Part shown: positions 1 through 10,855 of the stretch, in pieces | Position numbering within the stretch: the first letter of the stretch is position 1 | Layout of the letters: each line of letters starts with the position of its first letter | Assembly (NCBI GenBank): GCA_022605955.1 | Contig: JAKCOZ010000032.1 | Span: forward strand, 7,130,001 to 7,194,000 | Direction: 5' to 3' | DNA length: 64,000 nt | From: Rallus limicola | Taxonomy: Eukaryota > Chordata > Aves > Gruiformes > Rallidae | Notes under the pieces: generated by a model | Told to the model about the DNA's origin: nothing | What the model saw: only the letters and a program-made list of their open reading frames with translations | The model's database searches: none | Position numbers and translations under genes: made by a program

Positions 1-595
1 AGACTGGTTTTGGGGCAAGTGCTTCTATTAACTACTGCAGCCATTAGAGTTTTATTCTATTAATTCATAGTAACTGACATTGGCTTGATTACTGATGGAA
101 AATATTTCTGAAAAGCTGCAGCTCTGCTGCAGTATTCACTTTTCCAACAATAAGATAAATTGTTATTCAAATTTTGTATATGGAGCAAAAGATAATCAGT
201 CAATACTCAAGAATGGACTTAAACGACTTCAAAATTAAATTACATTGCAGCTCAATGCAATTTAAAATGTCAAAGAAATCAGAGGCTCTCACAGATTTTA
301 ATTAAAGCAATCTCCTCTATATTCAGTCCTTCCTTCTTTCCCATCCTGATTCTACTTATTCCTTTAAGGCTTATTCACTGCTCTGCATAAAACAATAAAA
401 CCAACCAAATTTACTTCTTCTCATTATTTATAGTAGCACAGCTCTTAAAAACACAAGGACAACATTCCCTTTCCTAAATAAATGACTGGTTTGGACAATA
501 TTTCAGAAAGCCAGGCATGCCCACAGTGTAATTTTATGGATAAATGGCCATAGAAATAACCAACTCGAATGCATGCAAAATCTCAGCCACAGGAT
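1..595. other. A+T-rich non-coding stretch, nothing recognised
   Basis: Single-copy looking DNA with frequent stops in all frames. It has no repeat, tRNA-like or promoter-like structure that I can support. If the promoter-like block to its right is real, this stretch would be the first intron on the minus strand. Confidence 0.5.
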
Positions 596-1142
596 AAACA
601 GTAGTTCAATATCCTTTAAATAGTCTCAGGAGAAGGCAGAGTGGGGAGGTGGGGGTGCACCAATGGACAAAGGAACAGATAAAAGTCAGATAAAAGAGAG
701 CCTTTCCACTGCAGAACTCCACAGCGCTGTGTTTAAGTCCAATCACTTCTACTAGCCCTCAGACAGTTTAATTAAGTCACTGGAGGCAAGAGAGAGGGGG
801 ACTGAAGGAGCCTACAGACTTGGGGTCTCACAAGACAAAACCCAAACAACTTCCCCCACCCCAAGAGGGGTGGCAGCACATTATTAGATGACTCCAAACC
901 ATGCACTAGCAAACAATGCGCATGCTTGCCCCCAGCCTCTGAGAGCAGAGTCCCCAAAGCACACTGCTAGGAGCAGTTAGGCTTTTACACCTCTGAAGAG
1001 GCACAAGCTAACAGCTCCAAGGCCAGCTCAGCACCACTGGGACAGTGCACAGGCCAAACACGCCAGGAGACGTGGCTTCCCCACCCAGAAGATACAAAGA
1101 ACCAGAAGAAAAGCAACCCTCCCGTTTAAGCCTTCCCTTTAC

Positions 1143-1390
1143 CTGGTAACTCAGGAAATGCAGCACACTGGGGCTGACTGAAGCAGGCAGGCCAGAGCAG
1201 CAAGAGCAGCAGCCCTCCTCCAACACACTAAAGAAAGACAACCCCCTGCCCCTGCCGCTGCCCACACTTAAATAGGTGGCTGGGCCCAGGTGAGGCTCAT
1301 CAGGAGCTCCCAGGCTTTTCCTTGGGGCCATGGCTGCTCTCTCCCCTCAGGAGCCGACACTGCCCAAGGCCACTCCCGAAGGCCAATCAG
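1143..1390 (-). promoter_or_regulatory. Promoter-like block: inverted CCAAT, TATA-like box, then splice donor
   Basis: Read on the minus strand, this G+C-richer block has ATTGG at 1387-1383, the inverse of CCAAT. A TATA-like CCTATTTAAG follows at 1276-1267. About 125 bases further on is a near-consensus splice donor, CAG|GTAAAG, with the exon side ending at 1143. The order and spacing fit a TATA promoter with a start near 1240 and a first exon of roughly 100 bp. An old LTR promoter would look similar. The frame over this block stays open (1331-1008) but resembles no known protein. The signals are seen directly; promoter function is inferred. Confidence 0.3.
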
Positions 1391-1468
1391 TCTGATAATA
1401 CATTTTTGATGACAAATTTCCCACCTTGTTGTATTTAAAGATTGTTATTTTTTTAACAAGTTAATTTA

Positions 1469-1652
1469 TTCTTCAGAAATGTCCTTCAACAGTTTCTGGG
1501 CAGGTTTTTTTCCTAACTTGTTCAGAGTCCCCAGGTGACTGACCCAGGCCTGATTGCAAGCTTTGTACCTGCGCTCTGCAAACATATTGAACACAGATTT
1601 GTAACAGCTGTTCAGGAGGCACTGGATAGCACGGAGGTCTATCACCTGGCAC
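1469..1652 (-). CDS. Candidate terminal coding exon of an unidentified gene
   Basis: The minus-strand frame stays open from a stop near 1732 down to the TAA at 1468-1466. The proposed exon begins at 1652, after the AG of TGTAAG. It contributes one base plus 61 codons and then the stop. That phase fits the exon at 2287-2475, whose last codon is split AG|G. The encoded tail looks helical and basic, with spaced cysteines near its start and a lysine-rich end (GKKPAQKLLKDISEE). An AATAAA overlaps the stop codon and could be the poly(A) signal. The acceptor has a poor pyrimidine tract, which is the main weakness. I do not recognise the family. It could be a chance open frame of about 85 codons. Confidence 0.3.
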
Positions 1653-2286
1653 CTTACAGATATCAAATTTAGCTCACAGTTAACAACTTCATAAGTAATT
1701 GGATTAGAAATTAAGTAGGGTTTTTTTTTTTATTTTATAGTCTGCAGGCCACTTTACAGTACATGTAGCCTGCCTCCTTAACATGTATTTGCAGAATGTG
1801 CAGGTGTAATGCTTTTGGAGTAAGCATTCAGATTTCTCCTACACTGTATTTACCTTTTTCACATTGCCTGCCATATTCTGAATCCTTTAAAGTGCCAAGT
1901 CATCCGGTTTTTTTCATCAGTTCAGGAAGTTTTGCTGCCTCCTGTTGGTTGAATGTTAAGTATTTCTTATTGCAATAAAAATTCTTGGGGTTTCGGTATG
2001 TCTCTGAGGCAACATATTTAATTAGGAGCTATCACATGCCATAGCTTAATCAACCTCTCATAAACATTCTTATCATCAGAATTTCACAAAAAAAACCCCA
2101 ATTTTTAATGTGGAATAGTCCATGGGAAAAAAATCATTCACAAGACTGCATTGCAGAGCTCTCCTGTTTTCAGCCTACATGTAAAGAGTAAAGTATTACT
2201 TTAATTTTGCAGTGAAAAAAAAGCCCGTTACTAGCCTTATTTCCAGTCTTGAGCAGGATACATCAGCACCTTGAAATCATAACTAC

Positions 2287-2475
2287 CTTTGATAATTTCT
2301 ATTTTCATTCTGGGTGACTCCAGTCATGATAAGAGAAGACGCTAACTGAATAGACTCTTCCCTGTCCATAAAGGCCTTTGTGCTCTTTTTTGGGCTATAG
2401 AAAGCCTGATAGAGAGAGGAGTTTCTACTGCCGTTGCTGCAGGGTACTCCCTTGCTTATCTCCATAGCAATACTT
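2287..2475 (-). CDS. Candidate internal or first coding exon of the same unidentified gene
   Basis: This is 189 bases open throughout on the minus strand. It is preceded by a good acceptor (pyrimidine-rich CTCTTTCTGCTGCAG, AG at 2477-2476) and followed by a good donor (CAAAG|GTAGTT, GT at 2286-2285). Entry and exit have the same phase, so the exon is symmetric. An ATG at 2465-2463 sits in a fair start context (GCTATGG), so this may be the first coding exon. The peptide starts MEISKGVPCS. With the exon at 1469-1652 the product would be about 122 residues, unless further exons lie at higher coordinates. I do not recognise it. Splice signals and frame are visible; expression is inferred. Confidence 0.33.
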
Positions 2476-2479
2476 CTGC

Positions 2480-3587
2480 AGCAGAAAGAGCTAGCAAACA
2501 GAAAAGGTCTCTGATAACAGCTTAATATCCCCTCACGTGCGGTCCCACTGCTGTGAAATATACCCAGACAGCTTCACCAACCCCAGGAGCCCAGAAAGCA
2601 GTCCCCCTCTAACAAAATACTGGTAGTGGCATCCCTGCTGCTCATCTCGGTAATAAGCTTCAGGCAGGCTTGGTTGGTAGGCTCCGTTTCAGTCCAGATT
2701 GTTCCCCCAGTCCGCCTCCCTCTCCAGCCTCCCCTGCTGCTTCTCACTCCCGCCATTTGACAGACAGATGCAGCCCTGTCCCCCGGCACCTCTCCTGCTC
2801 ACAACAGAAACTCACTTGTGTAATTGGACTCTCTTGAATTGGAGTTTGGATAAAGCCAAAACCTGCTCCCACATTTCAGCCTTTAAAAGGAGGGGCAAGG
2901 GTCCAGGGGAAGGAGCCAAGCCACTGGCCACAGCCCAGCCTTTCTGCTACGGAACATGGCATCAGGAGCAAGAAAGGAAGGATGAAACAAGGAGCTCTGA
3001 GTCCTTCTTCCAAATAGCTTACCTGATGTTCCCTCTTAACATAAACTCAAAACAGTCTTGTGATCCAGAACCAAACATCTTAACCTGCACTGATAACAGT
3101 GATCCTGTTACTGGTTAGTGTCTGGGATATGTTTTGTGAGTACCACAAGATGTGAGTCCAAGGCAAGAGGTTATCTAGGTTATAAACATGAGACATTTAC
3201 TCACAGCAGAAATGGAAAAAAAACCCTCAATTATATATGTGTTATATATGTGGCATGTTGGCCTCAAAGTTCAAAGGAATCTAATTTTCTTTTGTGGTCC
3301 TGAAATACATCAGCTGACATTTCTTGCTATTACTGACTTCAGGTTAGACCTATGTCTTTATTTACACAGTGGATCAGCCAGACACCCGCATGCTGGAAAA
3401 TCATATGCCAGTATTGATTTTCTTGGTGGTAGTAATTCACCACCAGGAGCAGCAGTAACAGTGCTTTGAAAGCTGCTTCCATAATGGCATTTTAGCATTT
3501 TGGGATATTTTGTTCAGTGAAAAATGCAGAATCTAGAGTCATACATTTACCAGCTTAAGTTAATAAAAAGGTCTAATTTAGTTTTAA
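2480..3587. other. Non-coding stretch with one long unassigned open frame
   Basis: The plus strand is open for 139 codons from a TTG at 2699 to a stop near 3118, but it begins without ATG. The translation is low-complexity Ser/Pro/Thr-rich with no domain I recognise. Short A-runs and a TATA-like ATATATGTG repeat near 3232-3250 are present. I make no gene call. Confidence 0.4.
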
Positions 3588-4454
3588 CTAAAAGGATACT
3601 ACACTGGTACTTTGAGAAGATCCTCTGCCACTGGTGCAGTAGGAAGAACTCCACAATTTCATGAAGAGCAAGGAAAAAATGCTTCGGGGAAGGCAGACTC
3701 CTCTAGTTCGACGCAGGAGGCCGTGGCTCAAGTGAGAGCACAGCTTGCTTTCTTCAAATACCACCACCAAGAAAAGATGGTTTAAGAAGACAGAAGGGGT
3801 GATGTAGCATAGCTTCAAGCACAAGGCAAAATCTGGGCCGGAGCTCAAGTCTGGACTCTGCTCTTGTGAGACTGGAGGGGAAGACATCAAACACCCTGCA
3901 AATTTCACTCCTCCTACGCAGTTTCCACCATCTGCAGAGGACCGTTGCTGAGAGCAACAGTAACAGCATCTGAGCTGCTGTGCGACCTGGCTTGAGAGTA
4001 ATGCAGGTGACATCTCAATCCTAGGACTTGAACTCCAATCCCTGTACAAAGCTGGACATTGCCTCAGGACTTATTCTAGTTAAAAGTCTTTAAGAAAAAG
4101 TCAGCTTTAGTGATTAAGTTGGGGCCTATTCCAGTTTTAGCATAGGGTTTTATGGTTTAGTCCTTGAAAAAAGTGATCTTCAACATTTACTACAGAGTAC
4201 CAATAAGTTTTCCTTTTGTAAGCTCCCCCAGCAGTTTCAGGTGGGTGAAATCTTCCTTCCTTCAAATACAACTAGCCTGTTGTCTAAAGGAACATCCTCA
4301 TGTCAAACTGTGCAGCAACGTCTAGTAAAAGGGAGCACTGGATTGCAAGCTAAGTCTGTAACACTCTAGGGAAGGACCTTTAACACAGAAGGCAATGTAA
4401 GGAGAGGATATTCTCATTACTCTTAACAGTAAGCATACCGTTTTGTATCAGAAA
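3588..4454. other. Overlapping open frames on both strands, no gene called
   Basis: A minus-strand frame is open for 153 codons (4049-3588), while the plus strand is open over 3588-3783. Neither shows a recognised domain. The plus-strand segment has no acceptor with a pyrimidine tract in front of it. The remainder (4050-4454) is ordinary single-copy sequence up to the CR1 element. Confidence 0.35.
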
Positions 4455-5015
4455 TAGTGTGGCCAGTAGGCCTGGGGAGGGGATCGTGCCCCTGTACTGG
4501 GCACTGGTGAGGCTGCACCTCAAGTGCTGGGTCCAGTTCTGGGCTCCTCACCATCAGAAGGACATGGAGGTCCTGGAGCGAGTCCAGAGAAGGGCAACCA
4601 GGCTGGGGAAGGGGCTGGAGAGTAAATCCTCTGAGGAGCAGCTGAGGGAGCTGGGGGTGTTCAGCCTGGAGGAGAGGAGGCTGAGGGGAGACCTTCTCAC
4701 TGCCTACACTGACCTGCCAGGAGGGTGCAGAGACGTGGGCACTGGTCTCTTCAGCCAGGGGACAGGAGATGGGACAAGGGGCAATGGGCTCAAGCTGCCC
4801 CAGGGCAGGGTCAGCTCAGCTGGGAGGGAAAAGTTCTCACTTGAAAGAGTTGTCAGGGCCTGGCACAGGCTGCCCAGGGAGGGGCTGAGTCACCATCCCT
4901 GGGCACGTTTTAAAAAAGGGTAGATGAGGTACTTAAGGATCTGGTTCAGCATAGGACAGGAACGATTGGACTCAATGATCTTAAACATCTTTTCCAACCT
5001 TGTGATTCTGTGATT
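4455..5015 (+). mobile_element. CR1 LINE, 5'-truncated 3' end (ORF2 C-terminus plus 3' UTR)
   Basis: This is the 3' part of a CR1 non-LTR retrotransposon. It starts at the segment reading TGTGGCCAGTAGGCCTGGGG and ends with the CR1 tail GATTCTGTGATTTCT. The frame from 4459 to 4923 is intact for 154 codons and carries hallmarks of the CR1 ORF2 C-terminus: an ALVRLHL block, a Q-F-W-A-P-H block, ERVQRRATRL, then R-V-V-R-A-W-H-R-L-P-R-E. The endonuclease and catalytic reverse-transcriptase parts are missing, as expected for a 5'-truncated insertion, so the copy is dead. Confidence 0.95.
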
Positions 5016-5709
5016 TCTGTATGAGACATGGGAAATCTAAGGATCACAAGCAAGTTATCGTGAAATAATGTTTTTTAATGCTACCTCTTTGTCAAAGCAG
5101 TATAGTCTTTCACAATTACATGCACCTATTTCATAGGAGCTTCTTTCCATATGTTAACTGAGTAGTACACTTGAAAAGAGTTCACTTTATTCATAAATGT
5201 AATAAACAGTAGCCAATGGCTGGAGCCAAGAAGCCAGCTAATGAGAAATATTTCCATGTAAGTAAAACTGAGGGTCCGGTGAGCTAAGGACGTTGGTTCT
5301 CAAAAGGGTCCAGTGAGCTGCACAAGCTATTTGTGCTTCTTAAAAATACATGTTTTAAACAAGCTGAGCTTTAAAGTTTTCAAATCAAAGCTGCATGAAG
5401 TTATTAAACAAAGTGCCTCTCACCCCTCTTTCTTACAGAGCAGGAAGACTGTAGGTACTTTATTGAAAGCATGCTAAGTAGGAGACTTTCCTCAAAAGCT
5501 CTGGTTTCAAAACCGGTTACAAAACCTACCTGTTGTTGCCATGCAATGGTATGTTGAAACAGTACCTTCTATAAAATGCAGGAATTAAAACTGACCAAAA
5601 CTTATGTTCTTTAAAGGCATTAGTCCTGTCTTTGTCTGAAGGGCCTTAGCAGCATAGGTAAAACACTTTAAAATCAGCTAGCATCATTCCTAACCTTTTC
5701 CATTGGAAA
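5016..5709. other. Single-copy spacer between two CR1 copies
   Basis: A+T-rich sequence with no supported feature. It separates two independently truncated CR1 insertions that share orientation. Confidence 0.5.
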
Positions 5710-6518
5710 GGTGACCTGGGTGAGCCTAATGAGGTTCAACACTGCCAAGTGTCAGGTGTTGCACTTGGGCCAGAAGAATCCCAGACATAGATATAGACTG
5801 GGAGAAGAGCTCCTGGGGAGCAGCCCTGCTGAGAAGGCCCTGGGTGTCATGATGGATGAGAAACTTAACATGAGCCAGCAGTGGCTCTTGCAGCTCGGAA
5901 GGCCAACGGGATCCTGGGCTCCATCAGCAGAGGGGTGGCAGCAGGGACAGGGAGGGGATTGTCTCTCTCTACTCTGCCCTTGTGAGGCCCCAGCTGGAGT
6001 CCTGTGTCCAGAGCTGGGGCCCCCCAATACAAGAAATATGTAGAACTGTTGGAGAGGATTCAGAGGAGGATCACAAAGATGATCAGGGGGCTGGAGCAGC
6101 TCCCCTACAAGGAGAGGCTGTGGGAGCTGGGCTGGTTCAGCCTGGAGAAGAGAAAGCTGTGGGGGGACCTCATTGCAGCCTGCCACTCCCTGAAGGGAGC
6201 AGAGGAACAGGAGGGAAATCAGCTTTTTAAAAGGGTAGATGATGGGAGAACAAGGGGGATGGATTAAAGCTAAAGGAAGGTTTAAATTGGATATTAGGGG
6301 GAAATTTTTTACAGAGAGAGTGGTGAGGGGCTGGAACAGGCTGCCCAGAGAGGGGGTGGATGCCCTGTGTCTGGGGGTGTTCAAGGCCAGGTTGGATGGG
6401 TCCCTGGGCAACCTTGTGTAGCTCCAGGCCTGGAGATTGGTGTCCCTGCCTGTGGCAGGGGGTTGGAACTCTGTGACCTTTGGGGTCCCTTCCAACCCAG
6501 ACCAGTCTATGATTCTAA
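5710..6518 (+). mobile_element. CR1 LINE, 5'-truncated and frameshifted 3' part
   Basis: This copy is longer than the one at 4455. It starts inside ORF2 at the block encoding M-R-F-N-T-A-K-C and H-L-G, passes S-S-P-A-E-K and E-K-L-N-M-S-Q-Q, and runs through the C-terminus and 3' UTR to a tail of TCTATGATTCTAAT. The frame is broken at least twice. Recognisable ORF2 sequence lies in one frame until about 5880, in another near 5880-5975, and in others from about 5985 to 6421. The end is the usual G+C-rich CR1 3' UTR with CCCTTCCAACCCAGACCAG. It is non-functional. The 256-codon frame on the opposite strand (6522-5752) is its shadow. Confidence 0.95.
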
Positions 6519-9500
6519 TCACGTATTTATTTAAATGCTTGTGTTGTGATTAATAAAGATATTAACTGGAACTGCATGTGAATTGCCACAACTATTTAGT
6601 TAATAAAGAGCACAGACAACTTAGGTAAGCTCACTGTCAGCAGTGAACATGCAGTGGAAACCAGCAGCCCTGTCCAACAAAGCTAACTCTATGAAGCTGA
6701 CCCCTGCACGCAGACTCCACTGTAATCACAAGCTAGAAGGACAGAAACATATATGTTAGTCCAAAATTTTTATTTTCAAAAGTTACTTTTCCCTTTACAT
6801 CGCAGCAGAAAAGATAGGAAATAAAAAGTAGGGCTGGGAGAATGAGACTGGGAGTAAAAATAGCACGGCTGGGGATGAAAGGAATGTGAGTGGCAGAGAA
6901 GACATGCAGAACATCGTTTGTATTAGCGTGAGGCAAACACTGAGGAGGAAGGAATAGGGAAGTGTGGAAAGATGAAAAGACCCCAATGGAACGTGAAGAT
7001 GGGAAAACAGAGATAAAACCTCAAGTGCTTTTTGCAGCTCTGACTATTTCAAACACTAATGAAGCCATTTTAAATAAGATCAAATGGTTTTATACTTCTC
7101 CAAAATAAATACAAAAGCCAGAGTACACTGTAGAATCTGACCAGAAAAGACAAAGAGAAAAAAACCAGCCCAACATTATTTGATAATATTGCATGCTAAG
7201 GGCTGCTTGGTTATCATTAAAATATTCCTATCTGAGGAAGTCAGATCAAGGGAGTTTCCTGGCAGAAGCTGGCTGATGAGAAGGGATCTGGTTTGGAATG
7301 GCACTGTCGGCGTGCCGTAAAGCACCGTACCTAACTGCTGCAGTTGTCCCCAGTACAAACATCAGACACTGGATTTGAGCTCATACTGAAAAATAATCCA
7401 TAGACAGTGCAAGTGGAAACACACAATTCAGATGGGTATATATCCTTAATTACAGCATAAAGTGGTGGCACAGTGAAGAGGAGGATGAAATTACCATCCA
7501 AGACATATCTTGGATTCTTTCTCTCCAGTGTGCAAACACAAATACTAAGATGCCTTAATTAGAGCCATATGGCTAGTTCATGGAGCCACTGCAGGGTGCC
7601 ATTTGAGTGCCCAAACTATGCTCATTCACATGTTTTGGAATTACTCTGAATAGTTACAGAAAATAGCAATCAACTCTGACAGTACCGGTGGAAAAGATCG
7701 CTGGTTTTTCCATAATGATAACGCACACTCATACTGTCCCTAACCCCAAATTATGAACATCCAACTCCACAATAATGTGAATGTACACCCACAACGTGGA
7801 TCTCAACTGGTTCCCTCCATGAGGACATGTCACTGTGCAGAGAAGCCCAGGTTAAATAACTGACCCAAGTGTGCGTCATTGTGCCATGGTACCGTTTGGA
7901 GACAGTGCACAGGGGCACGGAACATCTTACAAAATCATCCCCTTGTTTGTTTGTGAAGAGCCACAAGCCAGCAAATAATGATGTAAGCAGTACAACACAT
8001 CCCAAAGCAAATTAGAAAACCAGTGGATGGGTTCAGCAGAGAGCCAGCACATGTAAACATTGATTCCAGATGCAAGGACAAATGAAAATATTAGTTTAGA
8101 GGGAGCAGAACTTAATTTCTCAGATAATATCCTACTGGAAATCTTAAAACATAACGTAGTTCAGATGTACTGAATTCTGCTTTGATTGCTTTGTCACTTG
8201 GCATGCCCAAGGAAGAATGTTTCTTTAGCTTGTGAGGATTTCAGTGCCCAACTGAAACTAGGAAAAATTCTGTGTTGTAAGGCACTGCTTAAATATAAAT
8301 GGTGGTGTTAGTGGATAACAGGCAAATAAAGCCAGGCAGCAAATTACCTGTTGACTATTAACCTAACAGACATCTTTCAACCTTTTCCTGCCTCAGTGGC
8401 CACTTGCACAGCCAGGATCTTGCCAACACAAAGCGGTCCCACTTGCTGCCTCTGAAACCACTTGCCAGTCAGTGAGACATGGGCATTTACACTGCCATGA
8501 GCTGGCACGGGGCAGGAAAATCAGGTCTCTGACTGAATTCCTTACATACACTAAACATCAGTGGTGGTTAATAAGAGGATTGAGGCGTGGCGAGGAGGAG
8601 AGCAAACTCAGGTGCAAAACTCAAGGTCTTTTTGAAAGATAAAAGAAAGAGGGAACACTTCTAGCACTGGAAAAAAAAAGAGGAAACAGTTTCTTTAGGA
8701 AATTAAAACATTTAAAAAGGTCAAAGTGATACCACAAGCACAGAATAATGGAATCAGGTTCCCAACTCCATCATCTAGGATGTTAACGTATGGGGATAAC
8801 GTTGCAGGTAGTTGAATTTTCTTGCTGCTCATTATCTTTCATTCAGGTTTTAAATTAGGACAGGAAAAAAAAAAAAACCACAAGCAAGAGCAGTATTTTC
8901 TTTCCATGTTTACTACAAGGCACCACAATGAATCAAACACACTGCTGTATCTTCAGTGCCCCGCTACTATCAAGAACTGTCTGTTATTTCTATCGTTGTC
9001 CTTCTTTTTATTTCCCTTGTGTGTTTCAGATCTATCTCTTGTTAACTACAGAGAGTAAAAAGCTGAGAAGGGAGACAGCAGAAATAATGAAAAGGATGTT
9101 TTCTGCTCTGTGGCTGCCCCTGCCCCTGCTCACATCACTGCCATTACTGTCACTGCTGTCCAAGCTCACGAGGAAGTATATTAAGGAATTCATCATTTCT
9201 GCTAAAACAAACAAATAAATAAATTAAATTAAAGAAATCAGAGACACTGAGAACTCATCAAAAGATTCTGCTTAAGAGAATTTTCCCAGTTTCACTTTAT
9301 TTTTATCCTTATATATAAATTCTAAAAAGAAGAAAACCAATCTTGTTAACACACTTTGACATGCTCTACAAGACGAACTACAGTGTCACCGTCACACTGA
9401 TCTAAGTCAATCTACATGTACTTTCTGACTTCTGTCCTCAGCACTGAGCAGCAAGGCAGTTGGCAGTGGAAAGACAGAGCTGGGGGGTAGAAGCAGATGT

Positions 9501-10628
9501 GGGGGACACCTAGTCCTGTCCATGAAAAAAGACTAATATCTTGATTAGGTTGACAGCATTGCTCCAGATGTGATAAGCTCAGAAATCTTATGGAACAATT
9601 GACATTAAGATGGATATGTGAGCCACCTGCATCATGTAAAACCCAGTTCTATCAAGCATTTTCTCTCTAGTAGTGGCCAAGAGGAACTGTCCAGGAAAGA
9701 GTTAAAGATGTTGGCTCAAGCCTAATGAAATGCTTCCTCTGCCCCCGAAAACCTCTGCTGAACTTCAAGACTTGAGAAGCTCAGAGCGCTCCTGGCTGGC
9801 TCTGCTTCAGCACCCACCGATGGATTTTCTTTCATTAACTTGTTCCAATATTTATTTATTTATTTTCATTTTCCATTTTGATCTAAAAGCATACTATTAT
9901 TCTGGCACTATTTAGTCTGGCAATTTCCCATTCACTGACTGATGAAGCAATAATAAATGGGAGTATACTTGGAGAAGAGACTAAAAAAGTAAAGTATATG
10001 AAGAATAAAATCGTAACACTATTCACTCATAAAAAAAAAATAGGGGGCTAATAGTTTATGAAGAAGCACAGTGTTTCTGAAAGCTACTCCAAATCTCAAA
10101 TATATTTGTAAAAACAATCACAGATTTAATTTAATTCTCCATTAAGTCTACATCTGTGAAGCAAATAATGTTTCTGCTATACGGAATCTCTCCCTGCATA
10201 CTTTTAAAAAATTATTATTATTTCTTCTAAATATGTACAGGAGAGGTCTAGAAAGAGCATCAATGTACAAGTTAATTTGAAAACAATCTTAAAAGGTGTT
10301 TTGGATATGCATGTTGAACAAAGTCAGGGTAGTTTATTTACTTCTCTTTTGTTCAGACTCTGCACCTCCAGGAATCTTCAAACCATTAGTCTTTTCCCTA
10401 ATATTACCATGAGAGTGACAAAAGTGTTTCTTAAAAACCCAATGATGCAATCCAAGACTGCTGACCCACAAAACTAATTAACTAATTAACTGCTGGAAGG
10501 CAGGAGGTAATGATAAAGTAGAATCTCTGGACTTAAAGATAGAACTAAGAGTCCTATCAATTCCACCTCCAGAAAAACTTGAGACTAAAAATAAACACAT
10601 CATTTCTTTCAACATGTTTCTTTCACAG
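6519..10628. other. Long single-copy stretch, no supported gene
   Basis: There are short open frames only. A minus-strand frame at 7358-7176 looks mildly protein-like but has no usable pair of splice sites. An A-run occurs near 8866-8877 and A/T-rich runs near 9845-9870 and 10205-10225. No repeat family was recognised. A few bases resembling a CR1 tail near 8740-8760 are too short to call. Confidence 0.45.
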
Positions 10629-10855
10629 GTTTAGAAGAATATATAGCATGGGGATATGCTCATATGCAAATCCCTGAAGGGACGGTGGATGGTACCTTTG
10701 CAACCTGTAACTCTTTTGTAAACAAATGGTCTTTTCCTAAATGTAACGTCACATCTGGCAAACACAGACCAAAAGACATGACCTGGATCACTGCCCAGCC
10801 CTTAAGTTCAAAGGGCCCTACTCATTATCCAAGAAGGCCTCCCAAAAATTACCAG
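10629..10855 (+). CDS. Exon-like open frame with good acceptor and donor, unidentified
   Basis: The preceding ATGTTTCTTTCACAG (AG at 10627-10628) is a strong acceptor. The exon then gives two bases plus 75 codons without a stop, ending exactly at a codon boundary before a donor, CAG|GTATCA. The peptide has four cysteine or aromatic-rich blocks, including WGYAHMQIPEG and CNSFVNKWSFPKC, and looks like folded protein rather than low-complexity sequence. I cannot name a family and found no partner exon of the right phase nearby. It could be an exon of a long gene, a non-coding RNA exon, or chance. Confidence 0.22.

Noticed and set aside
3588..3783. Plus-strand open frame that looks protein-like (…FFKYHHQEKMV end)
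   Set aside because: About 65 codons, no pyrimidine-tract acceptor in front, no recognised family, and long open frames on the opposite strand over the same bases.
5752..6522. 256-codon minus-strand open frame, the longest in the window
   Set aside because: It is the exact antisense of a CR1 element whose ORF2 hallmarks are on the plus strand. G+C-rich CR1 3' ends commonly leave long antisense frames.
8738..8765. CACAGAATAATGGAATCA, like a reversed CR1 tail
   Set aside because: About 20 bases only and no adjoining CR1 3' UTR.
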